Shown here one piece after another: positions 34,060-43,689 of a DNA stretch of 64,000 bases; within the stretch, counting starts at the first letter, position 1, and each line of letters begins with the position of its first letter. The stretch is from assembly GCA_030847615.1 (NCBI GenBank), contig JAUMIR010000005.1, positions 167,056,596 through 167,120,595 of the forward strand, given 5' to 3'. The position numbers were made by a program, and so were the translations under genes. The notes beneath the pieces are model-generated. The model saw only the letters and a program-made list of their open reading frames with translations, did no database searches and was not told where the DNA came from. The stretch comes from Gambelia wislizenii. Taxonomy: Eukaryota; Chordata; Lepidosauria; Squamata; Crotaphytidae.

Positions 34060-34470
34060 TACTTGCAGACCCAGCCTGTACACCCTACTCCCCTTCCCTA
34101 AAGAAGACACATACTACTACAAGTTGAGTAAACAAATGTATTGAGTACAAAATTGGATATAATGGTTAAGTATAGGTTAGTGTGAAGATAACTGGCAGTA
34201 AAAGGCCGCAAATTGCTAATGGCTGCAAATTGTTGGCACAAATTGGATGGGTCCAGATCCCTTCATTACCCAGCCCTGTGTTGGTCAATGGCCTAATGTT
34301 GGTTGCCACCGACTCCTCCTGGAGGGGAGAGTTCCTGGTGAAGCCACCCTGCTTGATGCTCTCCCCTCTCCATCAAACAAATGTTAATCACTAAACGGGG
34401 GAAGGGAGGTCTCCGTGAACTTGAGCTTGATGGAGACCCCCCTTCCCCCCTACCTGGATCAGGGCCCATG
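34060..34470 (-). mobile_element. Ngaro-like YR element, B-type terminal repeat (minus)
   Basis: Reverse-complemented, this stretch aligns with 40885-41370. Shared landmarks are GGATGGCATGGG, GGTCTCCATCAAG, AAGTTCACGGAGACC, GGAG..GAGAG..GTC/ATCA..CAGGGTGGCTT, CATTGACCAAC, TAACCT-TA-TTAACCA, GTACTCAATACA and TATGTGTCTT. In the plus copy this block directly follows the recombinase gene, so it corresponds to the non-coding B1 repeat of a Ngaro/PAT-type element. Here it follows a promoter module (34470-34880) with no genes between. It is best read as an A2-B2 end. Confidence 0.65.
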
Positions 34471-34885
34471 CCATCCGCTCAGCAACTCATGACAAACAAA
34501 ATAATAATATAACATGTGTGAATAAAATAGGGAGGGTGGGTGGGTTCTTTGGCTCAAAAAAGCCAACTGAGAAGCCCACACCAGGGGCTGGCTTTTATAC
34601 CGGCCCCCGGGTGTGGGTTCATCATCATCCAGCTGCACCGGAAGTGCGGCTGGAAGTTCCACCCCCTGGTTCTCTGGGAGTCAATCAGGGCAAGGGATGC
34701 TCACCCTGATTGGCTGCTATCTTCCCGCTCCCTCCCGGCCACAATGTGAGACAGGAAGGAGGAGCCTGGCAATGGTGGCCCCCACGATGGCCATGAGGCC
34801 GTGGGGGCCGTGGATGGAGGAGCTGTGTTGGGGGATGCCAACCCGGCCACAAATCACCCCACCATCCAGCTGGTGAGCTCCCATG
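34471..34885 (-). promoter_or_regulatory. Ngaro-like A module with TATA and CCAAT boxes
   Basis: On the minus strand GTATAAAAGC (34600-34591) is a good TATA box. About 100 bp upstream are two CCAAT elements in opposite orientation (AGCCAATCAGGG near 34708-34719 and CCCTGATTGACTCCC near 34676-34690). The flanking DNA is GC-rich, unlike the host background. The block CGTGGGGGCC.CCAT..CCTTCCTGTCT resembles 41468-41500 beside the second YR copy, which also has paired CCAAT and ATTGG boxes. It probably drove transcription of the element. Activity is inferred. Confidence 0.55.
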
Positions 34886-34889
34886 TTGA

Positions 34890-35760
34890 GGAGTTTTGAA
34901 TGGCTATATCTATATAATATATGAAATTATGATGGATGGTGACAGAATCAAACTACAGTAATTGCTATTTGAAATGTATTGAACACAGGACACCTACAAT
35001 TCATATTTCAAAGGTTGTGAAGATACTGACACCAAACTTATCATCATCTATTGCAGACTTCATGTACACCCTCTGCTTCATAGGATTCCCATCATTTGCA
35101 ATCAACTGACTAGCATATATAGCATGTAAATACAGTGCCCTATATGCACATTACCTTATGTGCATGAAACTCCCCTCCCCTTATACACACATAACAAGCA
35201 GGGAAAACAGCAAATGCAAAGACTGTATTGAAGTATTTCAGCACATCTTTGTAGGAAATTGTTGGTATTTATATTAAGCAGAGTGCGGTGTAGCCCCAGT
35301 GCAATATTAGCTTGTGGTATAAAACAAGATAGAAATATGCAGGATAATCTACTAAGGTTAAAAAGCAAAACTTACATCTATTGTGGAAGAGAATACATCT
35401 GAGATAGGAAAATAGATATAAGAGAGTTATCTAACTTGCATACAAGTGTCCCTAAAAGCTGGCTCTTATGAGTGCACATAAGGCATCTTGAAGCTGAGCT
35501 GCCTCATGTCATCCGGCTTCTAGGACAAAGAGTCGTAAAGCACTAAAACATCTTGGAGGAAGGGGGAAAGTGACCTCTACATGCAAGTAGGAAGTAAGAA
35601 GTAAAAGCTTTGAGTACACAGATCAATGAAGTACAGAGCTGAATCAAAAGGATAGGCATGCAACTCTAGACTTTCCCTCTGTCCCCAACTACCCTAAACA
35701 AGTGTTGATGCTTCTTCACTTCCAAAAATCTCTTTACCAAAGAAGGTAACAGGTGAATTG
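34890..35760. other. Unassigned AT-rich sequence
   Basis: No gene or recognised repeat is seen. Confidence 0.4.
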
Positions 35761-35764
35761 TCCA

Positions 35765-35960
35765 GAGGGTGTCTTTTAAAGTTGCCAGGTGAAATAGGAG
35801 GCAAGGCTCCTGTGCCTTTAGTGCCCGTGTAGTAGAAGGAATTTCAGCAGGTGTTGTTTGGCAGGTAAGCAAAATTGCTGAAACTCCCTCTTCTACATAG
35901 GCACTGAAGGCACAGGAGCCCTGTCTCTGATCTCATCAGACAAACCTTACTAGTTTCTGT
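35765..35960. mobile_element. Foldback MITE remnant
   Basis: Inverted arms share GGCTCCTGTGCCTT-AGTGCC (35805-35826) and GGCACTGAAGGCACAGGAGCC (35902-35922), with TTTCAGCA / TGCTGAAA nearer the centre. They extend outward into GGAGGCAAGG / CCTGTCTCTG-like sequence. It has no genes. The 68-codon frame on the minus strand is incidental. Confidence 0.6.
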
Positions 35961-35964
35961 CTGA

Positions 35965-36950
35965 AAGTAGGCATCAAAATTATACACTGCTCTGGCAAGG
36001 GAATGACCATGCAGGAGGCCATTCAATCATAGCTAGAGAATGCTTACTGCCATAGAATCCTGGTTTGTTGTTCTTCACCTCTTTGAAATGACTTGTTGGT
36101 AATGGCAAGTTACTTGTAATTCATCTCTTTTTCCCATTAATAACATGTAACTATTCCTTTTGCAGAGTTCCTGTGACTGATTCATGGCAGGAGGTGTGTG
36201 TGTGACATCACTGCTTAAATGTGTTTTATATCAGATGCCACCAGTTATCTGTTTTCTGATGTGTGAGTATTTTTAAAACAAGTTAAAATGCATCTATTGC
36301 ACTGACTTCTGAATAACCAGACAGTAAAGGATTTCCATTTAAAATAACTATAGTTATAACTGACTAATTTTGATTACAACTCAATGTGTGATGGCTTAGT
36401 TTTTTTCAAAGTGACTTTCCAAGCTCTGATTTCTCTCACAACAAAACATTCACAGGGATTAACAAACATTCATCACAGTGTTGTCAGATTTCCTTTGGGT
36501 TTCTAGCAGCCTTTATAGATACTTGGTTTAAGATGATCTTTGCCATCCCTTTTGCCCTCTTAGTGGCCTCTATCTAGTGAAAAATATTAGAAGGCTACAT
36601 GCTGGCAGAGCTATAAAATGAGTCAACTCATTGCAATTCTAGTTCAGAACTCAAGTTAACATTCAAGTGGAAGTTTATGATGCCTAAGAACAACATCACC
36701 TTTGCTTTCAGGGCATGGTTTCCAGTACAAACTTTCTTCTTGCAACTGAGCATTAAAGATGGTTAATGGAAGCCTATTTCTCTTCCATTCACAGCTATAC
36801 TTGCAAAAACTTTGCCTGGTCAGTAGGGAGAAATATAGTGCATCATAGACAAACCTGGAATGTACATACTGGTCTGAAAGACTTTTAAGGTTAAAATTCA
36901 ACATTCTGGCATAAGCACGGGCTGCTCAAACCATCAGGGCCACTTCCTTC
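35965..36950. other. Unassigned sequence
   Basis: No gene or clear transposon. The 82-codon minus-strand frame at 36656-36904 has no recognisable motif. Confidence 0.4.
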
Positions 36951-36955
36951 TCTTA

Positions 36956-37260
36956 GGACTTTTTCGGATGAAGAAAAATAACGCAAGCAGCCTCTCCAGC
37001 TTGTGAGGCTGCTGCATTGCAAAGCGCCCCTTTCATATGACGCTCGCCCCTGCTGGTACAGTTGATCGTGTTGTAAAAGTTGATCGTGATTGAAAGTTGA
37101 TCGTGAGTAAAAATCAATGAAATATGACGCTCAGCTCTCCCTGCAGTACCGCAACAGTACCAGCAGGGGTGAGCGTAATACGAAAGGGGCGCTTTGCAAC
37201 GCAGCAGCCTCGCAAGCTGGAGAGGCTGCTTGCATTATTTTTCTTCATCCGAAAAAGTCC
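36956..37260. mobile_element. Foldback MITE, GGACTTTTTCGGA family, copy 2, TTA duplication
   Basis: The element starts GGACTTTTTCGGATGAAG and ends CTTCATCCGAAAAAGTCC. TTA occurs on both sides (36953-36955 and 37261-37263), a precise 3-bp target duplication as made by PIF/Harbinger transposases. The arms include GCAGCCTC..GAGGCTGC hairpins and GGTAC/GTACC hairpins shared with 955-1282. The centre holds three copies of GTTGATCGTG, which break the symmetry. It is non-coding and relies on an external transposase. Confidence 0.85.
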
Positions 37261-37424
37261 TTAGTGTCCCATGATATGATGCCATGAGTGACTGCAACAA
37301 AGTGGGGAAGGTAAGTTCAGACAACTGGCTGCTTCCAAGTTCTGGAATTCCCTCCCATGGAAGGCTCATCTTACCTTATCTTTTTCCACCATCACGCAGA
37401 GACCTGCTTGCTTGCTTGCTTGCT

Positions 37425-37870
37425 TGTAAACTGTATACCCCACCTTTCTCCCAACAAGGTATCCAAAATGGCATATAAAATAAAAGCTTGGCTAAAAATG
37501 TACTATTACAAAAGTTTTTAAAAGACAATTAAACCTTGGTTCTTTTAAAAGCACGTTGTTAAAGCAGTGTAAAATACATTTAAAACATAATTAAAACCTA
37601 CTAAGTAAAAACAGAGTATACCATTTTGAACACCTTTCAGCCATATGTATAAAATCAGTCAAAGGCTATCTAAATAAAAAATGTCATAACCTGCCAGTGG
37701 AAAAAGAGCAGGGGGAGGGCTACTCCAACCTCTCATGGGAGGGAGTTCCACAGTCTGGGAGGAGTCACTTTGAAGGCTCTCTCCTATGTCCTTACCAACC
37801 ACACCTGTGAAAGTGGTGGGAGCAAGAGGAAGAGGTGGTGGAAGATCTTAAGATTCGGCTCAGCTGTTCA
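37425..37870 (-). mobile_element. L2 LINE 3' end (minus)
   Basis: The plus strand runs from CTGTATACCCCACCTTTCTC (the reverse of the L2 3' terminus) through an A-rich stretch. It then reaches GGGAGGGAGTTCCACAGTC, GAAGGCTCTCTCCTATGTCC and CACCTGTGAAAGTGGTGGGA. The same series is at 43700-44330 and 45850-46110. A (GCTT)n run of about five units adjoins it at 37408-37427. Confidence 0.65.
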
Positions 37871-37899
37871 TTTAGGCAGGCTTTGGTGTTTATGGTACT

Positions 37900-38316
37900 A
37901 CAGAATGATCTTTTTAATGGTTGTATTATTCTTACAGCTCTGGAGACCAGGGTTCAAATCCCTGCTCAGCCATGGAAATGTATTACTGGAAACTTAGTGG
38001 GTGACCTTGGGCAAGTCATACTTGCAGTTTAGGGGGGGGGCATTTAGAACTCTCAGCCAGAGAGCCCTTAGACCTCTCTAAACTACAAACCCCAGAATTC
38101 CACAAGAGGCAGCCATTGCAGTGAAAGTGGAATAGTAGCACTATAACAATGTAGTATCATAAAGTCCTCAACCTCAAAGGAAGGTAAAGGCAAACCCTCT
38201 CTGAACAAATCTTGCCAAGAAACCCCTGTGATAGGTTTACCTTAGGTTTACCATAAGTTGAAAATGACTTGAAGGTACACAACAACAACAACAACAACAA
38301 CAACAACACAACAATA
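37900..38316 (+). mobile_element. MIR-like tRNA SINE interrupted by a MITE
   Basis: The head contains CTCTGGAGACCAGGGTTCAAATCC with a good B box (GGTTCAAATCC, 37951-37961). It is followed by CTCAGCCATGGAAA and GTGACCTTGGGCAAGTCATA. The body resumes at about 38180 (GAACAAATCTTGCCAAGAAA) and ends GAAAATGACTTGAAGGTACAC plus (CAA)n at 38278-38316. Between the two parts is a partial hAT-like MITE (about 38025-38175). Confidence 0.8.
38025..38175. mobile_element. Partial hAT-like MITE inside the SINE
   Basis: AAACTACAAACCCCAGAATTCC and GTGAAAGTGGAATAGTAGCA parallel the right arm of the element at 55420-55605 (AACTGCAAATCCCAGGATTCC, TTAAAGTGGAATCAGAATAC), quoted in part. The left arm is mostly lost. 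Its position within the SINE shows that it inserted later. Confidence 0.5.
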
Positions 38317-38329
38317 AATATACTTTTAT

Positions 38330-38510
38330 CTTTTTTCTATGTTTTAATGCATTTTTACTGTTGTAACTTAGTGTATTTAATAGACCTGCTTATTTAAGGT
38401 TTTTAACTTTGGTATCAAATAGGGTTTGTCGGTTTGTCTATCTATGAAACACAACACATCTTGTGGCTGAAGAGCGGGGTATAAATAACTAAATAAATAA
38501 AAATAAATCT
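38330..38510 (+). mobile_element. L2 LINE 3' UTR and terminus
   Basis: TTTTAATGCATTTTTACTG..GTAACTTAGTGTATTTAAT leads to TTGTGGCTGAAGAGCGGGGT and TATAAATAACTAAATAAATA. This is the same 3' terminus as at 27228-27286 and 50755-50790. It is non-coding. Confidence 0.6.
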
Positions 38511-38514
38511 CTGA

Positions 38515-39070
38515 ATTACCATCAGATTTCACCTAAAGCAGAATTTGAGGTAAATTGTGAGGGTCCGTCTTGCCTGATACATCCTTAGAAATGTTAAGAG
38601 TGTTTAAATGACCATATCAAAATTTCCTCAGAGGATTCCATATATCCTTGCTTCCATGTCCAAACTCATATTTTGAGATGTTTTTTCTTAAAGTGCACAC
38701 CATGATTTGTCAGCTTCCTAATTCATTTTCCAGATGATTATTTTACAGATGAGTGGGTCATACTTAATTTTGATTTGATTTTCTTAAATCTTCCCTTGGG
38801 TTAAACCCACTTAACTGATTAATATACTGAGAAGAACAGGCTTGTCCTACATAGCTTGATCATGTTCAACATTGCTATTAACAGTTGCAAAATCCAGTAA
38901 AGCAAAGTGAAGGGAAGTGTTGGGACATAATTTACCCCTTTGGGGCCTATACTAGCCAGTGGTGGATTCAGGGAGTGATGGAAAAGACAGTAAGAATAGC
39001 CAGGAGGTGACTTCTTCACATTCTGTGAACTGGTAGCTTACCACCAAAGTGTGGGGTGGGGGTCATAGGC
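38515..39070. other. Unassigned sequence
   Basis: No gene or repeat is recognised. Confidence 0.4.
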
Positions 39071-39076
39071 ATCCTA

Positions 39077-39273
39077 GGACTTTTTCAGACCAACTAAAAA
39101 CACCATCACAGGCACAGAACAGGGTCAAGAAAGGGGTCCCCTTTCAGATGATGTTGACCCTGTCCTGTGCTGCTCCTGTGCTGCATCCATGATACTGTAA
39201 TCACGGGGAAACATCGTTAATAGACCACCCGTTCCATTTCTGTCATAGAATCACAGGTAGTCTGAAAGACACC
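39077..39273. mobile_element. Diverged foldback MITE of the GGACTTTTTC family
   Basis: The left end GGACTTTTTCAGACCAAC is preceded by CTA. A weak matching right end, GTCTGAAAGACACC, lies near 39260-39273. An internal hairpin pairs ACAGGGTCAA (39118) with TTGACCCTGT (39150). The arms are much less alike than in the other copies. Confidence 0.45.
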
Positions 39274-39279
39274 GCGTTC

Positions 39280-39710
39280 CTCTCCCATTATGCTGGTGCA
39301 ATGCTAGCCGTGGGGGGAGGTCTGTTCTGAACACTTCCGGTGGAGATCGTGATGAGGAGGTAAGTACCACCCTTTTTCCCCTCCCTGGGTTACTTGTGTT
39401 TTTTAAATGTGTTTTTGTGCTTGGTGTACTTTTTAACTATTTTTTTAAACTTTTTTTTATTAATTCCCTGTGTGATAGTTCTCTCACAAGAATGGGCAAG
39501 ATTTGCTTTCTGAGTCATAAAGGAAGCCTTATGACAGCTGCATTTACTCCTGGCCAGCCGAGGAGAGAGGGAGGATGGTCTCTCGTGCAAGAAGTTAGGT
39601 GCCTGAAAAATTTATTTTTATCCTGTGGCAGGGATGGGAGTGGGGAGGGAGGGTGCCTAGTGAAGCAGAAATGGGGTATAAGTCCCCATCTGAAAATATC
39701 CCTATCCTCC
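39280..39710. other. Unassigned sequence before the YR element
   Basis: GAGGAGGTAAGTAC at 39354-39367 looks like a splice donor and CCCTATCCTCCAGGTCAG at 39700-39716 like an acceptor. No coding exon is visible on the left. An open plus-strand frame runs from 39396 but is only recognisable from about 39714. Confidence 0.35.
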
Positions 39711-39713
39711 AGG

Positions 39714-39926
39714 TCAGAGAGGGTCATGCGGCTGGTGCGCAGGTTTGTGCTGGTCTGTCTGGAATCCATCAGTTTCTACGCCCGGCACATACCAGGCATA
39801 GATAACAAGATTGCAGATGCTTTGTCTCAGTTTCCGGAAGAGTGGTTCCATACTCTGGCCCCAGACGCCGACGTAGCTGTGGTCCTGTTTCCAGTTGACC
39901 TTTGGAGCCTTGGGAGCAAACAGTGA
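39714..39926 (+). pseudogene. RNase H C-terminal end of YR-element pol
   Basis: The frame reads SERVMRLVRRFVLVCLES, then YARHIPGIDNKIADALSQF and an FHTLAPDAD tail. These are the hallmarks of the DIRS/Ngaro RNase H end: V-M-x-L-V-R, then H-x-P-G-x-x-N-x-x-A-D-x-L-S, then F-x-x-L-A-P-x-A. The A-D pair, which lies next to a metal-binding aspartate in RNase H folds, is intact. It ends at TGA 39924-39926, overlapping the recombinase frame by 25 bp, as is common in this group. The N-terminal part and the RT are absent. Confidence 0.78.
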
Positions 39927-40840
39927 TGCAGGGCGTGGTGGATTCCTTGGCGCCATCAACACAGGCCAGCTACAGGAGAGCAACAGCACAGTTCCTAACC
40001 TTCAAGCACCATCATGGCTATGGGGCTCTGTGGCTGGCATCTGAAAGGTTGGTATTGCATTACTTGGCATCATTGAAGGGCCAAGGTTTGGCAGTCAAGA
40101 CCATGGCTGTGCACGCAGCTGGCATATCCTTCTTCAGCAAAGCAGCAGGCCACGGCAATCCATGCAACAACTTCATGGTGAAGAAAGCAATGGAGGGTTG
40201 GAGAAGGACGACACCCAAAAGGGTGGATACCTGGCAACCGGTATCATATGGCATGCTGGCTTGACTGGTAAGCATGCTGCTAACCACCTGTCATTCAAGC
40301 TATGAAACTCTGCTCTTCAACACCACATACACCACAGCTTTCTTTGGGGCACTGACAGTTGGGGAGGCAGTCTGTTCCTCCAAGTGGGATGCATCCAGCA
40401 GGGCCCTACAGTGGCAGGATGTAGTCATCACAGACATGGACATGACACTGTGCATACGGTGATCAAAGTGTGACCAATGTGGCCACAGGGCATTGGTGAG
40501 CATAGGGAAGATTTAGGGTTCGTCCCCATGTCCAGTGGCCATTATGCGGGGTTTCTTGAGGGCCAGAGGGGCTGAGAACGGGTCACTGTTCAGGCACCTG
40601 GATGGGTCCCCACTTACAAGGTTTCAATTCATGAGCGTACTGAAGTGTGCGCTGAGAAGGATGGGGCTGCCAGCTCAGGACTTTGGTAGCCCCTCATTCC
40701 GGATAGGGGCAGCTACACTGGCAGCACAAGGTGGCCTGTCGGCAGAGACCATCATGCGGCTGGGGCAAAAGTCCTGGGCCTATGCCACATACATACGTCC
40801 AGAGCGGGCACTAACCACACAGCCAGGGGCCTCTATGTAG
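39902..40840 (+). pseudogene. Tyrosine recombinase of Ngaro-like element
   Basis: One reading frame covers the whole gene but is cut by TGA at 40262-40264, TGA at 40460-40462 and TAG at 40514-40516. The N-terminal SAM-like domain is well kept: SLAPSTQASYRRATAQFLTF, LASLKGQGLAVKTMAVHAAG and NFMVKKAMEGWRR. In the catalytic half FFGALTVGEAV stands where F-F-G-x-L-R-x-x-E is usual, so the first catalytic Arg reads Thr. PSFRIGAATLAAQGG stands where H-S-F-R-I-G-A-A-T is usual, so the His reads Pro. The second Arg and the terminal AYATYIRP with its Tyr remain. An intact enzyme would join circular element DNA to the genome. Alignment is by eye. Confidence 0.82.
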
Positions 40841-40884
40841 CTGTTGGGCTGCCTGTTGATGGGGAATGGTTGGCGGAAGGCGGT

Positions 40885-41370
40885 TTCCCATGGGAAAGTG
40901 CCTTTTGTGGTGGATGGCATGGGAAATGATCAAGGTAAAAGGGTGTCTCCATCAAGTTTAAGTTCAAGTTTAAGTTCAAGTTCACGGAGACCCCCTACCT
41001 GATTAACAATTTTGTTTGCAGGGGAGGAGAGAGTGTCAGGCAGGGTGGCTTGGTGATTGCCTCTCTCCTCCATAAGAATCGGAAGGGTCCGATTAGCAGC
41101 CATTGACCAACATGGGTTGGGTAAATGATGGTATGACTCATGCCTAGTTGCCAACCATTGGGCAGCCATCTGCAAGTTGCAGTCGTTTTATTGCCAACAA
41201 CGTTTATCTACTAACCTGTATTTAACCAATTTTCTGAATATGTAATCAATACAAGTTGTGTAACTATCTCTTGCTATGTACTCAATACAATTTTTATACT
41301 ACCTCTGGCATATGTGTCTTATTGGAGGAGAAGAGTGGGGTTGGTACGGTTTGGGTCCACAAGGGGGCTT
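40885..41370 (+). mobile_element. B-type terminal repeat of the Ngaro-like element
   Basis: It begins at GTGGATGGCATGGG just after the recombinase gene and ends near GGTACGGTTTGGGTCC. A 12-bp tandem array (AAGTTTAAGTTC units, 40957-40983) expands a single AAGCTCAAGTTC found in the 34-kb copy. Sequence matching 34060-34470 in reverse runs throughout, allowing for indels. It is non-coding. Confidence 0.65.
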
Positions 41371-41374
41371 GCCG

Positions 41375-41795
41375 CTGGCCAGTGGGCCCATTTGCGGCCC
41401 AGCCGGCACCCCCACAATCCTCCCAGCACCCCCCCTTCTTACCTTGGTGACCGTATGGCTGGTCACTGTGGGGGCTGCCATGCCTTCCCTGTCTTCTTCC
41501 CAGCATGCCTAGGGCAGGGAGGAGCCGGGGAAGGCAGGAGCCAATTGGAGCCTTCACCTGATTGGCTCCAAGCAGGTAGGAAGCAGAGCATCCGGCCATG
41601 CTCCAGGCGTGGCCAGCTGATCCTCCCAGCCCTAGGCATGCCAGGAAGAAGACAGGGAAGGTATGGCGGCCCCCACAGTGACTGGCCATGTGGTTGCCAA
41701 GGTAAGAAGGGGGGTGCCGGGTGGATCGTGGGGGCACCAGTTGGGTTGCAAACGGGCTCGCCGGCCAGCAGCAAGCCCCCTTCTCCCTGAAGTAG
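41375..41795. repeat. Long inverted repeat at the A-type module
   Basis: AAGGGGGCTTGCCGCTGGCC (41369-41388) is mirrored by GGCCAGCAGCAAGCCCCCTT (41762-41781). The arms run about 165 bp through ACCTTGG, GTCACTGTGGGGGC, CTTCCCTGTCTTCTTCC and GGCATGCCTAGGGC with a few differences. The 85-bp centre carries AGCCAATTGGAGC and CTGATTGGCTCC, two CCAAT-type boxes. Open frames of up to 158 codons on both strands are by-products of GC-rich palindromic sequence. Confidence 0.75.
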
Positions 41796-41949
41796 TAAGC
41801 TTGCTTCTGTTTTTACTACTTCAAACAGTCCATGCAGTGGACCATCCATACATCTAAAATTAGCATTTTAGGATTAGGCATAGCTGGGACACTTCTCCTT
41901 GACATTTTATGTGTGAGAGTTTTGTTTTGCTTACTACACTTCAAATTAA

Positions 41950-42200
41950 AGTGGCACTACAGCAGGAAGGTTCTGTCTTCCATGCTACCTTACTGCATGG
42001 CAACATTGTTCTTTCATTCCGGTCCCACAGAAGACTGAGGAAAAACCACATCTTTTAGCTAACCAGAAAACCCCATTAGCAAAAAGACATGGTTTTACCT
42101 TGGCCTTCCACAGGGCCAGAATGAAAGAATACCGGAAGAACAACTATGTCATGTGGTAAGACAGCATGGAAGACAGAACCTTTGTGCAACACTGGTGTTT
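41950..42200. mobile_element. Inverted-repeat (MITE-like) element
   Basis: AAGGTTCTGTCTTCCATGCT (41968-41987) is mirrored by AGCATGGAAGACAGAACCTT (42163-42182). The arms continue for about 90 bp with interruptions, such as GTTCTTTCATTCCGG against CCGGAAGAACAA and GAATGAAAGAA. No gene, and no clear target duplication. Confidence 0.65.
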
Positions 42201-42204
42201 TCCC

Positions 42205-42870
42205 CCCAGAGTGCAGTAAGCCCCTAAGTGGGGTGTGTGTGTGGATATATGTGAGTGTGTGAGAAGGAACATTACCTCATAGAGTCATAGAGCTGTAGAG
42301 CCTTAAAGCAGCATTACACTGTTATAACTATCTAATGTATATACAGTCTGAGTCAGGGGACAATGAGACCCTTGCTTGCGTGTAGCCTAGGTTTTTAGCT
42401 TAGTATTTTGACCACCAGATGTCGAAATGGAACAATTCTGACAAACACAAATATTTACCCTCTTCAGGTCAAGGCTACACACCTTGTCACAAGGAGGCTG
42501 ATTAAATATAATACAAACCTACAAAATTCAAGCAAACTGATTGTTTGCAGAAAAGCTTTTCAAGAATCCAAATTATAACTACCAAGAGATAGTTGGCTGA
42601 AAGGCATTAAGACTAAACAAAAGTATCAAAGTTACTTTGTAGAAGTATATTTGAAGTAGTAGTTTCAACCACTGTTCGAAGAAGGGAGAAAACAATAGAA
42701 AGGGAATAAAACTATAAGTAATGAATAATTATTGAACACCATTATTGAACAATGGGGGGACTTCTAATTCAGAGATTAAAAGTAAAATTGTTAAGGCAAA
42801 CCACTTGGATACTTTATTTAGATTTATATCCAGGAGATTTGTTTTAAATCAAAGAAGCATTTGTAGTCAC
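42205..42870. other. Unassigned AT-rich sequence
   Basis: No gene or recognised repeat. Confidence 0.4.
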
Positions 42871-42879
42871 AAGGGGTTC

Positions 42880-43670
42880 AGCCTGTGTTGGATAGGTTTA
42901 TGCTCCCTCTGAAATCTCAAGTTTGCATCTTGGATGTTCTCCTGGACTCACTGCTGAGCCTGGATGCCCAGGTTTCAGCAATGGCAAGGAGTGCATTTGC
43001 ACAGCTAAAACTAGTGCACCAGCTGTGCCTGTTCCTTGCGACATCAGATCTGGCTATGGTGACATATGCTTTGATTACATCCCATTTGTATTACTGTAAC
43101 ATACTCTACGTTGGGCTGTCTTTGGAAATTTCATTTGGTACAAAATGCTGCAGCCAGGTTGTTGACTGGGGAACATTACAGAGATCATGTGGCCCCATTG
43201 TTGAAATAGCTCCATTGGCTACTAATTAGTATTTTGGCACAATTCAAAGTGCCATTGGTGACCTTTAATGCCCTATATGGCTTGGGTCCAGACTGTTTGA
43301 AGAACCATATCACCTGCTCCCAGGCTGTGCAACACCCTTCCATGGGAAGTTCAGTTGGACCCTTCCCTGCTTTCTTTCCACCATCAGGTTAAGACCTTTT
43401 TTCATTTAAGGATGATTTTGGCTTTTAATATAATGTGGCAGAACAAGCTTTTCATAGGGGTGGGGGTATTTTTTTTGTTTTATTATGTTTTATATGTGTT
43501 TTTTTAAAAAAAATTAATCTGCAGGGTTTTTTAAATAGTAAATTGATTTAATTGTGTTTTAACTTTTTTACTGAAAGCTTTTAAAAATTGTTTTGTGTTT
43601 TTAAAAGGTTGCATGCCACCTTGGATCCCATGTTTAGTGAAAGGTGGGATAAAATACAACAAACAAACAA
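42880..43670 (+). mobile_element. L2 LINE 3' part (plus)
   Basis: A 114-codon frame (42885-43229) encodes LDVLLDSLLSLDAQVSAMAR, FAQLKLVHQLCLFL and CNILYVGLSLE. This is the L2 post-RT region (L-G-V-x-L-D-S-x-L-x-M-x-x-Q-V, then Y-C-N-x-L-Y-x-G-L-P). Downstream come CAAAGTGCCATTGGTGACCT and the 3' end GAAAGGTGGGATAAAATACAAC. It is truncated at the 5' end and frame-broken, and lies tail to tail with the next L2 piece. Confidence 0.8.
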
Positions 43671-43689
43671 AGTCAAAAACATGATAAGT

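Larger units (their letters stand above)
39714..41800 (+). mobile_element. Ngaro-like YR retrotransposon, 3' half
   Basis: In order, this block holds the end of RNase H (39714-39926), an overlapping tyrosine-recombinase gene (39902-40840), and a B-type terminal repeat (40885-41370) homologous to 34060-34470. An A-type promoter-like module (41375-41620) follows, partly repeated in inverted form (41620-41790). Loss of gag and RT sets the left limit, which is unusual for a full DIRS insertion and implies deletion or recombination. The recombinase has three in-frame stops, so the copy is dead. The order recombinase-B-A matches the split direct repeats of Ngaro/PAT elements. Confidence 0.75.

Noticed and set aside
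37940..37980. Possible tRNA gene (good B box)
   Set aside because: No cloverleaf can be drawn around it. The sequence continues into a MIR-like SINE core and (CAA)n tail.
39354..39716. Host intron with donor GTAAGT and acceptor CCTCCAG
   Set aside because: No coding exon lies to the left, and the right side is retrotransposon RNase H, so the pair is probably coincidental or part of the element.
41294..41849. Frames of 128-158 codons on both strands
   Set aside because: They cover a GC-rich inverted repeat beside a retrotransposon promoter module and mirror each other.
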